A DNA stretch of 64,000 bases from Paralithodes platypus (GCA_032716605.1 CM064519.1:30529456-30593455); one strand, 5' to 3'. Positions 1 through 13,487 are shown, counted from the stretch's first letter. Program-made: numbers and translations. Notes: a model not told the origin generated them from the letters alone.

Positions 1-284
1 TAAAGTTATTTAAGTGACCTGCACCTTATATTATAAAGAATAGTCATCCTCAAGTCTTACAAATAATGTCAAACGCATTTCTATCAATCATATGAACTTA
101 TAAAACTTCAACAACTAATATAAAGAGAATATCACTGCTAGATTAGTACATTATCGATACACTTCACAATATAAATCATAACGCTTAATAGTATATCAGT
201 ATCTTTATACTCATCTGAGATCATGTTCGCATATGTCTGCTCTAATATATGACAAAGACCCATGACAATCCGTTTATATATTTA

Positions 285-790
285 ACTAGGAGGGGTACCC
301 GGCGTTGCCCGGGTTTAAATTCTACTACCATAATCACCATCATCAATCACTACTACCACAATCATCACAATACTACTACTACCATAATCACCGGCCTCGA
401 CCTCATTAAACGACCTTCATTAAACGGCGACCTCGATTTCGGCCGCTAAATGACTTCCGATTTTGGATCTGACCTCATCCGTACCCCCATTTTGGGGAGC
501 TGCGAACAACTTTCGTTCCATACACCTTTTCGATCGGAGGCCTCCTGCCCCAAACGGCCATTTTTTTCGCATTTTTTTGGGTCCCCTACTACAGAAGTTC
601 TGCCGAAAATTGTATTAAACAAAAGTGTCTGATTTCCACTAAACTCGCCTAAAACCATCTCCAAAGCCTGGGCTTTCCAACGGTGCCCCACACTCCCACC
701 TGGCACCAACACTGTGGGAGGAGTTTAGTAACAAAGGTCGGGTAACTGACAAACAGACAGACAAACATTGACCTTTATTTATTAAGATTT
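285..790 (+). mobile_element. Interspersed repeat fragment, RTE-like LINE 3' end suspected
   Basis: The segment begins with a CCCGGCGTTGCCCGGG palindrome, has an ACC/ATC-rich stretch and a conserved-looking body, then CAAACAGACAGACAAAC followed by a T/A-rich tail near 770-790. This arrangement resembles 3' portions of RTE-type non-LTR elements in invertebrates; the class is from memory of the pattern, not a search. Open frames inside it show no domain. Confidence 0.4.
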
Positions 791-1200
791 CCATTCAAAT
801 TACTTTAAGCAATTTCATATCTTATACAAATTTTGATTTACCAATATTCTTGTAATCAAAATTGACAGGGAAGGATCCGAAGGAGATAAAAGAGAAACTA
901 TTCACACGACCAATTTTAACGGATAATATGTAGACAAGTCGAGGATTACGATGAGACCATACTAGATATTTTTTGTGAGATGCGTAATTCATTTCTACCT
1001 CCGCCAACGAGGTTGAGAAGCTTATTTGCAAGCCAAAGTACAGTACAGTGTGTCCATTGGTAAGCAAGAAAGTATTTCATAAAATCCTAACACATAAAAG
1101 AGGGATTGAATTCAAAAAGGCTGGCAGACAGAGAAACCATCACAAAGCGTTCTGTCCTCCATTGCTAGAGGGCCGGCAGAGTGAAAAACCAGAGAGGGAG
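791..1200. other. Unassigned AT-rich sequence
   Basis: I see no gene, repeat unit or strong motif here. An 81-codon open frame on the minus strand has no recognisable feature. Confidence 0.5.
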
Positions 1201-1300
1201 AGTGGAAAAAGTTAGAGAGAGAGAGAGTGAGAGTGTGTGGAAAAGTTAGAGAGAGGGAGGGGGGATGGGGGGAGAGAGAGAGAGAGAGAGAGAAGAGCTG
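1201..1300. repeat. Degenerate (GA)n tract
   Basis: Imperfect GA-rich repeat with G-rich interruptions, followed by a pyrimidine-rich stretch to about 1440. GA tracts can bind GAGA-type factors in arthropod Hox loci, but microsatellite expansion is the simpler explanation. Confidence 0.8.
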
Positions 1301-2049
1301 CCAGCTGCTGTATCTCGCTGAGGCCCCCTATACCCACCCCTCTCCCTCTTTCACTTCACCCCCTCTTTCTTCTCTCCACACCAAACATCCCTCTTTCCCT
1401 TCTCCAAGTTTCTTCATTTATCTGTTCCTTTTCTATTATCGTTTCCCTCCGCAGCTTTTTGTTTTCGTTCTGCAATTATGTTATTCTAATTTCTTTGCTA
1501 AATTTCAATACATTTACTTTCCTAGTTCTATGGCCACTTCAAATTCCCTTCAATTTCACAGTGACCTAACTATTTCTATAATTTTACTTGCATAGTTTCC
1601 CTTCTTTTGCGTATTACTCTGCTTCCCCATTTATCTTATTACTCATCCCCTTTCTTTCCTCACTCCGTAGGTTTATTCACTTGATTTATTCTTCGTTCTC
1701 ATGTTATTTAGCAGTTTCATTCTCCCCACATCCATGCAACGTAGTTCTCAATAAGGTAGCTTGATAAAATTGTAGGTTTCTATTCGTTATGAATACCATT
1801 CACTCGCAATCTCTCTCTCTCTTTCGCTCCTATTGCTTTGCTGTATATTGTTTACTGTTATAATATATAAAGGAATGAATAATTTACTAAACAATTTCAG
1901 TACTTGATCACCTCGTTGCGACCCACTGTTCTGTGCAGTTTGTGTATATATGTAACTATGTGTAATACTCTCTGGCCACCCCCCGTATAGCGGAGGTCCG
2001 ATATCCCTACAGCGCCACACCGACAAAATGGCGTCCGTCCGCAGCGCTA

Positions 2050-2052
<3 letters not shown>

Positions 2053-2099
<47 letters not shown>

Positions 2100-2105
2100 A
2101 TACAG

Positions 2106-2132
<27 letters not shown>
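2053..2132. repeat. (CT)n and (TA)n compound microsatellite
   Basis: About 46 bp of CT repeat is followed by TTTATACAG and a (TA)n run. Open frames across it are low-complexity translations. Confidence 0.95.
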
Positions 2133-2138
<6 letters not shown>

Positions 2139-4100
2139 TATCAGAGTAATGTACAGTATATCTAGATACATTTTTATGAATTGCGAATATTGACATGTAA
2201 TTTTAATTCCAGATATAGGCCCTACCAAAAATACTATTGAAGATTCTCAGCAATATGTTGATCATAATGAGGACTAATTCTTGCTATGTAAATACACACG
2301 TATTATAAAATATAAACAAGTTAATAATTCTTGTATATTAACATTTAGCTACAGCCCCTCCCGTACTTACAGCACAGTAGAACTCAGTAAACTAAATTCC
2401 TCGTTGTAAATAAGTGAGAAGAGGAGCGATATTATTTACAAACAGAGGCCCAGGGGGAATGTGTGTTGTTTGTCTGGGGAAGTTGTCGAGAGAGAACAAC
2501 TGGGCAAAAGTAACGGAAGAAACGAATATTTAGAAGAAAAGTATTATCGGGAAGTAACCTATATAACAAGCAAATATATATTAAAAAGCAACCAAAACTA
2601 AGATGATATAACCTGAGCTCTCGATGCCTAACAAAACATAGGCAACTTTCAAACATAATGTATACAAATAGATGTTCTACTTCCTCAGTTACGTTTTACC
2701 CTAGCATAACGTGTTATTTCCCTCTGTTGCTATTTTCTTCTTCATTTCCGCTCATCGATCTCTCAAGCAAACTTTTACCGTGATGCAATTTTTTTTATTC
2801 CTAGGCATTTTATAAAACCAACAATAAAACATACATAAACACGTTCAAGTTAGTCAGTCAGTCAGTCAGTCACGTTTAACAAGTATAGAATATATGATGG
2901 TACCGGGCATTATCTTATTTTAAACAATTCATAGACAGGCAGAATTGTATTGAGTTTGCACACAATTTTAAGTAGAGGTATTTGAAGTAGCTTAAAAATA
3001 TAGTCCAATAATATGGCGTTATATTTATTATTCACAAATTTAGTGATAACCGGAAAAATAATTGTGTGGCATATAACATTAGTGTTGGATATATATACAT
3101 GCTCTGACAAGTAAGTGCGCGATTTAGTATTGCTGTGCAAATATTATGTATTCTAGTGTAAAGAAAATATCGCTCAAGTGCATCTTTTCCGGCAATGTAT
3201 TACATATAGTTTTCAACATTTCGATGTTCTGATCTATGTTATTTGGCAACTAGACTTAATGTAGATGATTTAAAGTGGTTAGATTCTAAGGAAGCCTAAA
3301 TATAAAAATGTATTGACCTAACTGATGAAAAAGCAAAACAAAATGCGGCAAAGGTGATCGTGTGCCTAACTCTTTAAAGAAATTGTATATAGTCATATTC
3401 TACAGTTGGTGAAAACATGATAATTCATAATATGCAGTATGCGATAATATTAAGAATATAATGCATATCAGTTGAACATATATCATTTCAGTATTTGGCA
3501 GCTGCTCAATCTATATTACTAAAGGGTCTTCGTGTCTGGTTAAACCTTATATAACCTTAGTTATATAAATAAATCTTAGGGGAAAATTATATTCACCTTT
3601 CTGTGTAGATCTGGTGTTAATAAAATATCTGGCATACACAAATATGGTTTCTATATATATATATTCATATATCTAAGTATATGTAATGAAACACAATTAA
3701 ACGTTTATTAATCATATTAGAAAAACTCTGAATACAGTTTCTGCATCATATTTTCCCATATAGAAAATGCCCATTTCTTAGGTTAGCTGCATAATATATA
3801 TTTTCCGAGGAAAATCGGAGTAGGTTTACCTGTTAATATGAATTGTATTAAATTATGTTGCTATAAAAACTGGAGTAAATTATGCAATATATGAATCTAT
3901 ACCATGCATAGGAGTTAACGGAGGTCAAATTAATAGACATATTTTGTTTGTGTTAAGCCCCATTTAAATTAATACTTTATTCTAAAAAGGCAGTATTCTG
4001 ATATACCTGAAAAATAAAAACCTTGACATTAATTGTCCTTATATTAATTCATATTTGTTCACCAACCAACTTGACTTCTAAACTCAATTAATGAAATCAA
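2133..4100. other. AT-rich unassigned sequence
   Basis: Nearly 2 kb with no coding signal or clear repeat family. A short (CAGT)n run sits near 2850-2870. The rest looks like ordinary decayed intron or intergenic DNA. Confidence 0.5.
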
Positions 4101-4176
4101 CAAATACATGTGGCACTCCAAGGACTCCAACCTAGGATACTCACACCGAAATTCCGCGCATTTATACCTAATATGA
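4100..4176 (-). mobile_element. Degraded tRNA-derived SINE head (same family as about 60320)
   Basis: On the minus strand the stretch CGGAATTTCGGTGTGAGTAT matches the SINE head at 60341-60360, and a degraded B-box-like GGTTGGAGTCC follows. The shared 20 bases make common origin likely. Confidence 0.6.
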
Positions 4177-5039
4177 GTTAATTCCTTTTGTCTGATTATG
4201 ATATACCATAACACACGCTAGTATAGATGTCAGACTCTCAATATAAATATCTGCCGAATTATGACACCAAATGAGAACCTATACTGAAAGGTTTGACACT
4301 CAAATAGTCGATTTTCATCTGTATTGGTTGCATATCCTATTTTATGCCGCCTTTTTAACCCTTTTTAAAACCCAAAGAACACTCTTTTTAAGCCGTGAGT
4401 CCAAGTGCAGTTACACATCTACAGTATGGCGAGATAATTTTAATATTATTAAATTATATTTACGAAGTGACGAATTACTATATATAATACCGGTATGTAT
4501 TTTACCAATTGTAAATTTATCCAAAAGCTCACACTGGAAACCAAGGACTCCTTCAATGCACCGATACATGTATAGATAAATAAATATAAACACTAATAAA
4601 TACAAATATATGTATACTGTATATATATCATACTGTTTGTTTTATCATTCTAGTATGTCTTAATTAAGCTATCTCTCCAAATAGCGCAATGCATCCTGCT
4701 CAGTAACAATAGTTGGCAAACCCCACTGAACTAACCGAGTCTCATCATACTTCCTCACACTTCGCCTACTTCTTGTTCCTTCTGGCTGGTGGTCTTTAAT
4801 CTCCTGTAATAAAGGTTAAATCGGCCGGGTGAAGGAGGGCCATTTGTACCTCCTCCTCCTCCTCCACCTTCAGTCTGAGTGAGGATCTACTCGGATGTTG
4901 AGGCGAACAGTTAAGAATTTTAGCTTTAGGGGTGTGTGTAATTAAGGGATATATTCATGTACACTCCAAATATGTAAATCCAAAATATCCTGTACATGCA
5001 TTGGAATAGTACATAACATATCTTTTTCATCCGACCTTT

Positions 5040-5605
5040 CATAGAAAGATCATATTACCACTCTTGCTAAGACAGCTTCCCAGAAGTTGGTTTTGCTCAA
5101 TCGTCTCTGTGGGTTCTTCACCCTCGTACAGCTTCTTGCAATGTATAGGGGCATAGTGAGCCCATGTAACGAGTATTGTTCACATGTGTGGGGAGGTTCC
5201 ACCAATACTGCACTTCTCGAAAGTTGAGTGAAAAGCTTTTCGCCTCATCAACTCACTTCCTCTTACTAATTCCCTACACTCTCTTTCTACACACCGCAGT
5301 GCTGCATTTTTAAACTATTCTATCACTATTACAGCAATCAATGTTCTTCAGAGCTCTCCCAGTACATACCCCCTCCCTTGCGAGGAGTGCAAGGCACCCA
5401 GCTTTCAACACAGTCTCATTCCTATTTGGTCCAGCTCTCACGCCCAAGAATTAGCACATTTTCTCAGTCTTTCTTCTACTCAACAAGTGCACTTTGGAAC
5501 TCTCTCCCTCCATAAATTTGTCCTTCATCCTATGACTTAGACTGCTTAAAACTTCGCGTGTCCAGGCATTTAGACCCCAACGTCCCTTGAATTTGGGTAT
5601 CTGTC
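5040..5605 (+). mobile_element. Jockey-like LINE 3' fragment, decayed
   Basis: The plus strand translates to HITTLAKTASQKLVLLNRLC and, after a short gap, CNEYCSHVWGGSTNTALLE. This is the C-terminal part of a non-LTR reverse transcriptase ('xLVxPCxEYCSHVWGG' type) downstream of the YADD region. Stops and frameshifts accumulate afterwards, but remnants such as LTNSLHSL and the final 'FGTLSLHKFV' area are visible. The 3' end, TTTGGGTATCTGTCACTCTT, is shared with fragments near 17320 and 59580. The catalytic palm is absent and the copy is dead. Confidence 0.75.
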
Positions 5606-5766
5606 ACTCTTTTGGCTTTGGGGGTGAAACTCGTTAGAGGCAGCCTAGCTTTTGTGTCCTTCACGCACATGTACACAATAAACCACTTATATAATGCACT
5701 CACTTTTTATCGTCTTGTGCCTCAACAACTTTCAACATTCTGCTGTTTCAAGGAGAACTTATTCAG

Positions 5767-5770
<4 letters not shown>

Positions 5771-5819
<49 letters not shown>
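5771..5819. repeat. (CA)n microsatellite
   Basis: A pure CA run of about 48 bp immediately 3' of the LINE fragment. Confidence 0.97.
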
Positions 5820-5820
<1 letters not shown>

Positions 5821-6652
5821 TTATATTCACACCTCTTAAAACTCAGTGCAATGTTTTAACACATATCCCTAAAATTGGGCTGCAGTGATAAAGACGAGAG
5901 AGTTGAGACTCTCCATTACTACTGCGTATACAGCCGCACAAACGCCCATTTTCAGGGAGACTAGAGAAATAATGAACTTAAGTATTATTCTATAAGTATA
6001 TATCCAACCTAAATAATCAACTTTGCTAACCGTCGATCAATCCGATGGTAATTGTATTTCTTAAAATGTGGAGATATTCAGAAGACTTAGACAAGTGAAT
6101 AAAGTACAAGTGCTTTTTCCGATAACTTTTAATGAGTAATTTTATGTTAACGTCACATAAACAAGGCCGATTTATTTGGTGACGTGACTCTTATACAAAT
6201 TTAATTCAGAATCCGGCAGATGAGAGTACCCGAGAAAAATCTATTTTCGTAAATTGTTTGTCTTCAATTGATAGATTGATATAACGACATTACATCCAAC
6301 AAAGATTACGCAAGATTTACTACAAACTAATTAAGTTACATTAACTGCATATCACTAACAGTTTCAGACAGGCCGATGTCAACTCAACCCTTGGCCAAAT
6401 GTACCCAATACTCTAACCTAGTCTAAACTCCAACGAACATAACCCAAGATCGCTAGCCCTGTCCTGCTGAATTGTTCAAACTATTAACGGACACCAAGAT
6501 CTTTAAGCCTATGCTGATCAAGCCGAACCTTTATCAACCTATACCTACCCCTAAACATTTTCCATGCCTTCTGTAGCAATGACAAAATATCAAACTCAAG
6601 TTTCTACAGCGAAGAGGCTTTGCAATAAGACAACGATGCAATCTTGCAACAT

Positions 6653-6692
6653 TGTGTGTGTGTGTGTGTGTGTGTGAATGTGTGTGTGTGAA

Positions 6693-6725
<33 letters not shown>

Positions 6726-6740
6726 GTGTGCGTGTGTGTT
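6653..6740. repeat. (GT)n microsatellite with GAAT/GC interruptions
   Basis: About 88 bp of GT repeat. It is followed by T-rich DNA with a G-run (about 6768-6785) and several T-runs to 6905. Confidence 0.95.
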
Positions 6741-7969
6741 TTATTTATTTATGTATTTATTTGTCTTGGGGTGGGGGGGGGGGGGAAGTTGAGGTATATG
6801 ATTTTTTTTTCCATCGGCGTCATATGACCGCCTGGGAATAACCGTTATTGCTTTTTTTTGCGTCTTTTTTTTTTTTTGGCTGGGGAGGGGGTGATTTTTT
6901 TTTCAGGAGAGCCACAAGCTGCAACCTCGTTTATCAAGTGAAGTAGAGCAATTAGCAATGCGGTGACGGACACAGAGTCTTTGGAATATACGGCTAGCCA
7001 ATATATCTTAGTGCTGCCATAATGTAAACCTTCTCATAATGAACGGCGTATGTACTGTAAAATCGTATTAAACAAAGAAAACGCATGGCACCCATTACCT
7101 CTTCATAAATCAATACCCTTTTTTTCTTATGATTTGTTCAATAGGATTTGCAACTCTCTTCCCTCACGGATATTAATACTGCTGGTTTCATAGTGAATTA
7201 TAATGGGAAGGCATAACACGCAAAGTTGTACTAAGTCATGCGATAATACGAAGGTGACTCCTAAAGTTCACATTGTTTAAAAATATATTGACTTTGTTCA
7301 TAAAATGTATAGTCATAACATTTGTTGGTAATAGAGTTGTAGATATGCTGCAGAGTTTTAAAATATGTTAATACACGTGGACAAATGAAAACTCAAGTTG
7401 GATATTGCAATGAATGAGATGGTGTGAGCCACTGGGTGTTCTGTAGAGTACCGAATGCGTATGTTCTTACATAGTCAGTATTGGTAGTAGGGAATGCTGA
7501 GGAGGGGTATGATTTCCCTATGATGCCATTTTAAACATTGAAACGCAAAACATTAGTAACAAAGGTGGTATATATAACCTGGAATACCGGTTCCTCCTAA
7601 TATATATATTTTTTTTTTGGCGTGTTCCTACTCCTAAAAACATAAATACTAATGGGGACTAGTCCACTGACATGAAATAGTTCACTGTTCCTAGTGACTA
7701 TAAATATGGCAAAATCATCGTTAGTTGACCAGTTTTTTATATTAAGGCCGTTTCGGCTTCATTAGCGATTTTTACTGAAACATTTGATAAGTAACTTCAG
7801 TCTGGCTAATTTGAGGAACTAGAATGTTATGGTTTTGACGGCTAGACTGAAATTAGATTATTGTTGGTAGCAGCCTTCAAGTAATAGCTCACTTCAGCAA
7901 ATCCGAGAGGGGAATGGCCCGAAAAAGAGCTATTGCATGTCTGAGGGATATCTATAGTCTGTTTCTTTT

Positions 7970-8175
7970 CGACTGACGGTAAAATGCAAAGTTCCCATCT
8001 AAATTTCAGTTATTTGGAAGATTTTGTAGTGGAATATGGTGCTAATTATATAAACTTGGTCTCAATATAATTCAGAGACATTGTGGTTTCATACTTTTCC
8101 ATTAACTATCGATAAATCAGTTAATAAGGGATTCAATTTATGGTCAGCTGAATAAAAACAGAGTATAGTGACGGT
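7970..8175 (+). repeat. Unclassified dispersed repeat, family E copy 1
   Basis: Collinear with copies at about 14938 and 35275. Shared landmarks in order are CTGACGGTAAA, CCCATCT, AATATGG...GTTAATTA-like, and TTTTCCATTA...GATAAATCAGTT followed by AAGGGATTCAA. No coding sequence and no obvious inverted ends. Confidence 0.6.
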
Positions 8176-8179
8176 GGGT

Positions 8180-9379
8180 AGAGTTGGTGGTTTCTTCTCC
8201 CGCCGCCAATCCTCTTCAGTACGTACACAATCGCCACGAATTCTATCACCACGATGACGTCTGTTTCATTTTTTCTTTGGCTAACATTTCACGATTTCAT
8301 TATGCTCAGGAAACTCCTCTCGTTGATAAAGGTGTAAATCCTCTGACGAGTAGCTTATTCAATACATGTTTTAATACATTTTAGCTAAATTATTTAGTTT
8401 TGTTTTCAGATTAAAGGACACGTTTTGAACCAAAGTGTTATATTAACTGCTTCAGATCCATATCATATTTAAGGGTATACCTTTCCCAATTAATTAAAAA
8501 CAATTTATAGCATACAATCACCATAGCGTTGTGTTGCGTCTCCAGAAATATACCTTGTTCTATCCTCTCAATATATACTGTATACTAAAAGTAATATATT
8601 ATATAATTTGATATATATTTGCATTATTCTACAAATCTTTGTTTTTTTTTTCTTTTTGCCAAACCCAAAGAATATTTGTTTCCTGTATATGGAGATAAAT
8701 CATGAACTGTTGGTGGTGCATGTATTTCAATATACAGTGTAACTTATATTATTTGTAAAATATGCATTATTATGTATATAATTAATGAGCCATTGGTACA
8801 ATTGTTCAACTGTTCCCATAAGAGCACTGCTCTGGAAACGTACATGGAATTAGTCACGAAGAATGCAGTGCCTGGCGGTACTGGAGCCGTCAACTAATGT
8901 AAGAATATCGCAAGCATTTCAGTCTGTCAGTCCAAGAAAGTTTCCTTTGAAGCAATTGAATGAATGTATACGTAAGCTAATTATAGATAATCCATTTCAT
9001 TCAATGTAAGGGAAGAAATGGAATATTATGAAAGTGCATTTCGCCTATTGATATTTGGCGTTTGATTTTTTGTTCTATGTTTATATAAGAGACAAGGCAA
9101 ATCAGCCTGTAACAAGTGTCTTTCCCGAAAGTTGAAAACGTGAGCCAAACACAAGGTACAAAATGTTCGTGTATTGGAAAGAAGTTCATGTGCTTGTTGA
9201 GTGTAGTGGAACGAGTAGGAGTGATTAGTGTTTATGAGTGATGGCCGAATTACTCTGTGTAGGTGGGATGCATATAGAAACAGTGAGGGAAGCCAGACAA
9301 ATGAAACAGGAGTTCCAGTAACTCCTAATCACAAGCTTATGCACAGGGATTCCCTGCTCGATTGGTGTCTACAATCTCC

Positions 9380-9380
<1 letters not shown>
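8180..9380. other. AT-rich unassigned sequence
   Basis: No gene or repeat family recognised. Open frames are short and lack domains. Several T-runs occur near 8640. Confidence 0.5.

Positions 9381-9382
<2 letters not shown>

Positions 9383-9468
<86 letters not shown>
9383..9468. repeat. (TA)n microsatellite with central TACAGTA
   Basis: A long TA run with one TATACAGTATA interruption near 9420. Confidence 0.97.
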
Positions 9469-9469
<1 letters not shown>

Positions 9470-9908
9470 CGGTATATTTTACAACGAGTGTTATATGCAT
9501 TCTCCAGATGCATATAATACCAGTATATATTAGTATTATAGTAATCAGTTCTGCTTCTTACAAAACATACTAGTTCCCAACTTCCCGTGATTAATTATGT
9601 CATATGGGAGAGGAAGTCATTGATATTATTGTTTCCTTTCTGCATAATTCAATTGTATTATGCAAAATATTATCTCTCATATTGTTTGGAGATTTGTGGA
9701 TTAGGAGATTTTATTACGACCCGTCTTAATAAAGATACATTAAAGATAAATACAAATGTAACTATCTCTGACTGATCTAAATGGACTTAGTGCACAGTAG
9801 GTTAGAGAGGTGGACATATGGATCGATAAATACATTAATCTAAGCCTTGTCTACATGGGAACTTTAAGCAAAATGATGAGGGTAAATTAATACAACATAT
9901 AGACAAAC

Positions 9909-12145
9909 CATAGACTCCTTTAAAGAAGGACTGGAACGTCACGACCTCGGGGTTTTTAACTTGAGTCAGAAGGATTAACTTGAGTCCTGGGCTAAAATTA
10001 CTTCTAGAAGGGCTAGAGACACGATTTCGGTGTCCAAATAGTGTTTTTTGAGGACGGCGAGTTTACTAGCGAAATTTTCAACACCACCTGAGGTCATCTT
10101 CAAGGTCAAAAGGTCAAATTTCAAGGTCAAATTAGTGAATTTTGGTAATTTTTGCCCGTGTTTGTGTCTAACTCATAAACGGTGAAAGATGGCTGATTGT
10201 AATAAGAGTCAAGTTTGTAGAGCTGTGCAAATTTGATATTTATTATCCATAGACTCCTTTAAAGAAGGACTGAAACCTCCCATGCTCGGGGTTTGTAACT
10301 TGAGTATGAAGGATTAACTTGAGTCCTGGGCTAAAATGACTTCTAGAAGGGCTAGAGACACGATCTTGGGGTCCAAATAGGGATTTTTGAGGACGGCGAG
10401 TTCACTAGCGAAATTTTCAACACCACCTGGGGTCATATTCAAGGTCTAAAGGTCATATTTCAAGGTCCAATTAGTGAATTTTGGTATCCATCTGCGCGAC
10501 GAATCCAGACAGCCTTGGACGGCAGACTGTACAAGTTTCACTAGGCTAGAGGAGGCCTGCCAATTTATATCTACCTGCGCATGGCAAGGAGGTGGTGGTC
10601 GTAAGCTGAAGCTAACTCAGCAAACTGCTGAAGCCTTCACTGTGTCCACACGTAATAATGTGGATGCTGCCAAATTGCTTCTGGCAGAGAAAGACTTTGA
10701 CTACGTTTTTCCTGCTATATTCGCGGATGAAGCCTTGGAAAAGTTTTTCGGCCAAGCCAGGCAAAGAAGCGGTGGAAACTTCTACATTGGCGTAGTTGAC
10801 ATTATGGCTGCAGCTAAAAATGCAGACAAATTAATTTGCAGACACTCATTAATCATGACATTATGCCAGAATCTAGTTCTTGTGTGCTTGATTGCGACAA
10901 GAATTGTACTACTTCCATAAATCCAGATGAGCGAAGTGAACTCATTGACGAGATCACTCTTCAAGACACTCAGGAACTCTTGAGGTCTGATGATACCCTA
11001 AAGCATAAAGTTGTTTATTTGGCCGGACACCTTGTTCATAAATATGGTGATAGCACTAGTATGGAGGAGATCATTGATGATGATGGTAACGAGGTGTCAT
11101 CTGAGTTCCTAGATAATTTGAATAGAGGTGGACTGAGTCTGCCGACTATGTCAACCGTCTTTTATGTACATAATGCCTATAATTTGCATGACAAGACTAA
11201 AATGCGTTGCCCCTTTCATTTTGTTGAGCTGTTATCCTTTGTAGATGCACCTGTATCTTGTAGTAATGCTGCATGTACTACTTTAGCTAACATTCTATTG
11301 AAAGCTCATGTCTTCAATGTAAGTGACAAAGAAAAGGTTGTGGGATGCCTCAGGAGGCAAGAAAAGCTCTCCAACTAGCGATAGCTCTCCAACTAGTGAT
11401 AGACATAGACATACTTGTAATAGACATAGTGTTGTGATATGCATATAATGTTTATGTAATACGATATATGATAATAAATATCAAATTTTGACAGCTCTAC
11501 AAACTTGCCTCTTATTACAATCAGCCATCTCTCACCGTTTATGAGTTAGACACAAAAACGGGCAAAAATTACCAAAATTCACTAATTTGACCTTGAAATA
11601 TGACCTTTTGACCTTGAAGATGACCCCTGGTTGTGTTGAAAATGTCGCTAGTGAACTCGCCGTCCTCAAAAACCACTATTTGGACCCCAAGATCGTGTCT
11701 CTAGCCCTTCTAGAAGTCATTTTAGCCCAGGACTAAAGTTAATCCTTCATACTCAAGTTACAAACCCCGAGCATGGGAGGTTTCAGTCCTTCTTTAAAGG
11801 AGTCTATGGATAATAAATATCAAATTTGCACAGCTCTACAAACTTGCCTCTTATTACAATCGGCCATCTCTCACCGTTTATGAGTTACACATAAAACGGG
11901 CAAAAATTACAAAAATTCACTAATTTGACCTTGAAATATGACCTTTTGACCTTGAAGATGACCCCAGGTGGTGTTGAAAATGTCACTAGTGAACTCGCCG
12001 TCCTCAAAAACCCCTATTTGGACCCAGAGATCGTGTCTCTAGCCCTTCTAGAAGTCACTTTAGCCCAGGACTAAAGTTAATCCTTCAAACTCAGTTACAA
12101 ACTCCGAGCATGGGAGGTTTCAGTCCTTCTTTAAAGGAGTCTATG
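9909..12145 (+). mobile_element. P-superfamily DNA transposon relic with composite terminal inverted repeats
   Basis: The element starts CATAGACTCCTTTAAAGAAG and ends with its reverse complement (CTTCTTTAAAGGAGTCTATG). It is flanked by the perfect 8-bp direct repeat AGACAAAC (9901-9908 and 12146-12153); 8-bp duplications are typical of P elements. Each arm is two tandem units: 9909-10247 and 10248-about 10486 on the left, about 11470-11808 and 11809-12145 on the right, each unit restarting with the same CATAG end. The roughly 980-bp centre holds only the C-terminal part of a P-type transposase. It is non-autonomous and inserted in unique AT-rich DNA next to the 62-bp array. Confidence 0.88.
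10486..11378 (+). pseudogene. P-element-type transposase, C-terminal fragment, frameshifted
   Basis: The first part, to about 10855, reads ...DYVFPAIFADEALEKFFGQ followed by ARQRSGGNFYIG; the E-x-x-F-G-Q-x-R-Q-R-x-G-G block is a hallmark of P-type transposases. A frameshift near 10836-10855 moves the rest into another frame, which opens near QTLINHDIMPES and continues through KHKVVYLAGHLVHKYG and NRGGLSLPTMSTVFYVHNAY to a stop after 11378. The N-terminal THAP zinc finger, leucine-zipper/GTP-binding region and most of the RNase H-like core are missing, replaced on the left by the inner inverted-repeat unit. The product cannot be an active transposase. P superfamily is assigned from the motif, the ends and the 8-bp duplication together. 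Confidence 0.8.
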
Positions 12146-13068
12146 AGACAAACATAAAATAGCTTTTAATTTAGGCTCCAGAACAGGAAGCGATTTAGAT
12201 AAACATAAGTGAAAACAAATTAGCTTTATCTAATCAACACAAGGGAAAACGATAGGCATATGCATTAAAAGATAGATAATTAGCTTTGTATCAGAAAGGC
12301 GTTGCACACATATTAATAGATAACGAATTAGCTTTGCATGTAGTCAACACAAGGATAAGTGATAGGCAGACACATTGATAGACAACGAATTAGCTCTGTA
12401 TCAGTGAACACATAGATAGGCGAAAGGCAGACGCATTGATACATAGATAATTAGCTCTGTATCAGGTCAACACAAGAATAGGCGGTAGGAAAACACGTTG
12501 ATAAATAACAAATTAGCTCATTATCAGGTGAACATAAGTCGAAGTGATAGGCAGACATATTGATCTATAACGAATTAGCTCTGTATCTCGTCAACACAAG
12601 GCTAGGATATAGGCAGCCTCTGTGGTAAATAGATTAACTTTGTATCTCGTCAGCACACAGCTAATAGATAGACAAATCCAGTAATACATTGATTAGCTCT
12701 TTTATCTTATCAAAACAAGGCTAGGAGACGAGCAGACTCAGTGGTAAATCCATTAGCTCTATATCTCGTTAACACAAGGCTAGGAGATAAACAGTCACTT
12801 TTGATAGATAATGAATTAGCTGTGTAATAAGGTTAACACAAGGATATGTGGTGGTTAGATACATTGATAGATAAAGAATGATCTGTGTATAAGGTCAACA
12901 CAAGAATATGGAGGGGTCAGACACATTGATAGACAACGAATTACCTGTATACGAGGTCAACAGAATGGTAAGCGATAGACAGTCACATTGATAGATAACA
13001 TATTAGCTGTGTATAAGGTCAACACAAGAATATGGAGTGGTCAGACATATTGATAGATAACGAATTAG

Positions 13069-13487
13069 TTGGTGAATCTGGTGATGGGCTGGTCTATCAG
13101 AGTGAGAACTGAGCGATCTCTGCCATACCCATAGCTTACTCTGACTGTTCCTTTTACTTTTATATTTTCTTGATCTCAAGTAGTGACGGCGTCTCTTGCG
13201 TGGATTGACCTCCCAGTCTACCTAGATTGGAAGCCAAAGCGTCACATTTTTTCCTTTGCCCCTCAACTTTCTCTTCATAATTGCTGAGGGGCACAGGGCC
13301 CTGGGTGGGGCTTTGGTTTCCTGGGCGTTTCCGCACCCTCCTCAGCTCCCCGCCATGGAGTGGCTTCGGTCACCCAGGCTTTATTGTGGTCGGCAGTGAG
13401 GGTTCTGTGGGGGCGCACGGTTATGGCCTTGGCCTTGATAGGGGCCTTGGGGCTGTTCGGCCAGGCAGCTTGGGGAACAACAACAAC
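13069..13487 (+). mobile_element. Retroposon-like insert with (CAA)n tail inside the 62-bp array
   Basis: A GC-richer 419-bp block interrupts a repeat unit. It ends in ACAACAACAACAAC and is bounded on both sides by AACGAATTAG (13059-13068 and 13488-13497), so it looks like a retroposed insertion with a target duplication. The duplication also equals part of the array unit, so it is supportive, not decisive. No domain is visible; the open frame across it is not convincing. Confidence 0.65.

Noticed and set aside
1201..1300. GA-rich Polycomb/GAGA response element
   Set aside because: Only a simple GA repeat with no accompanying Pho-type motif seen; microsatellite expansion explains it.
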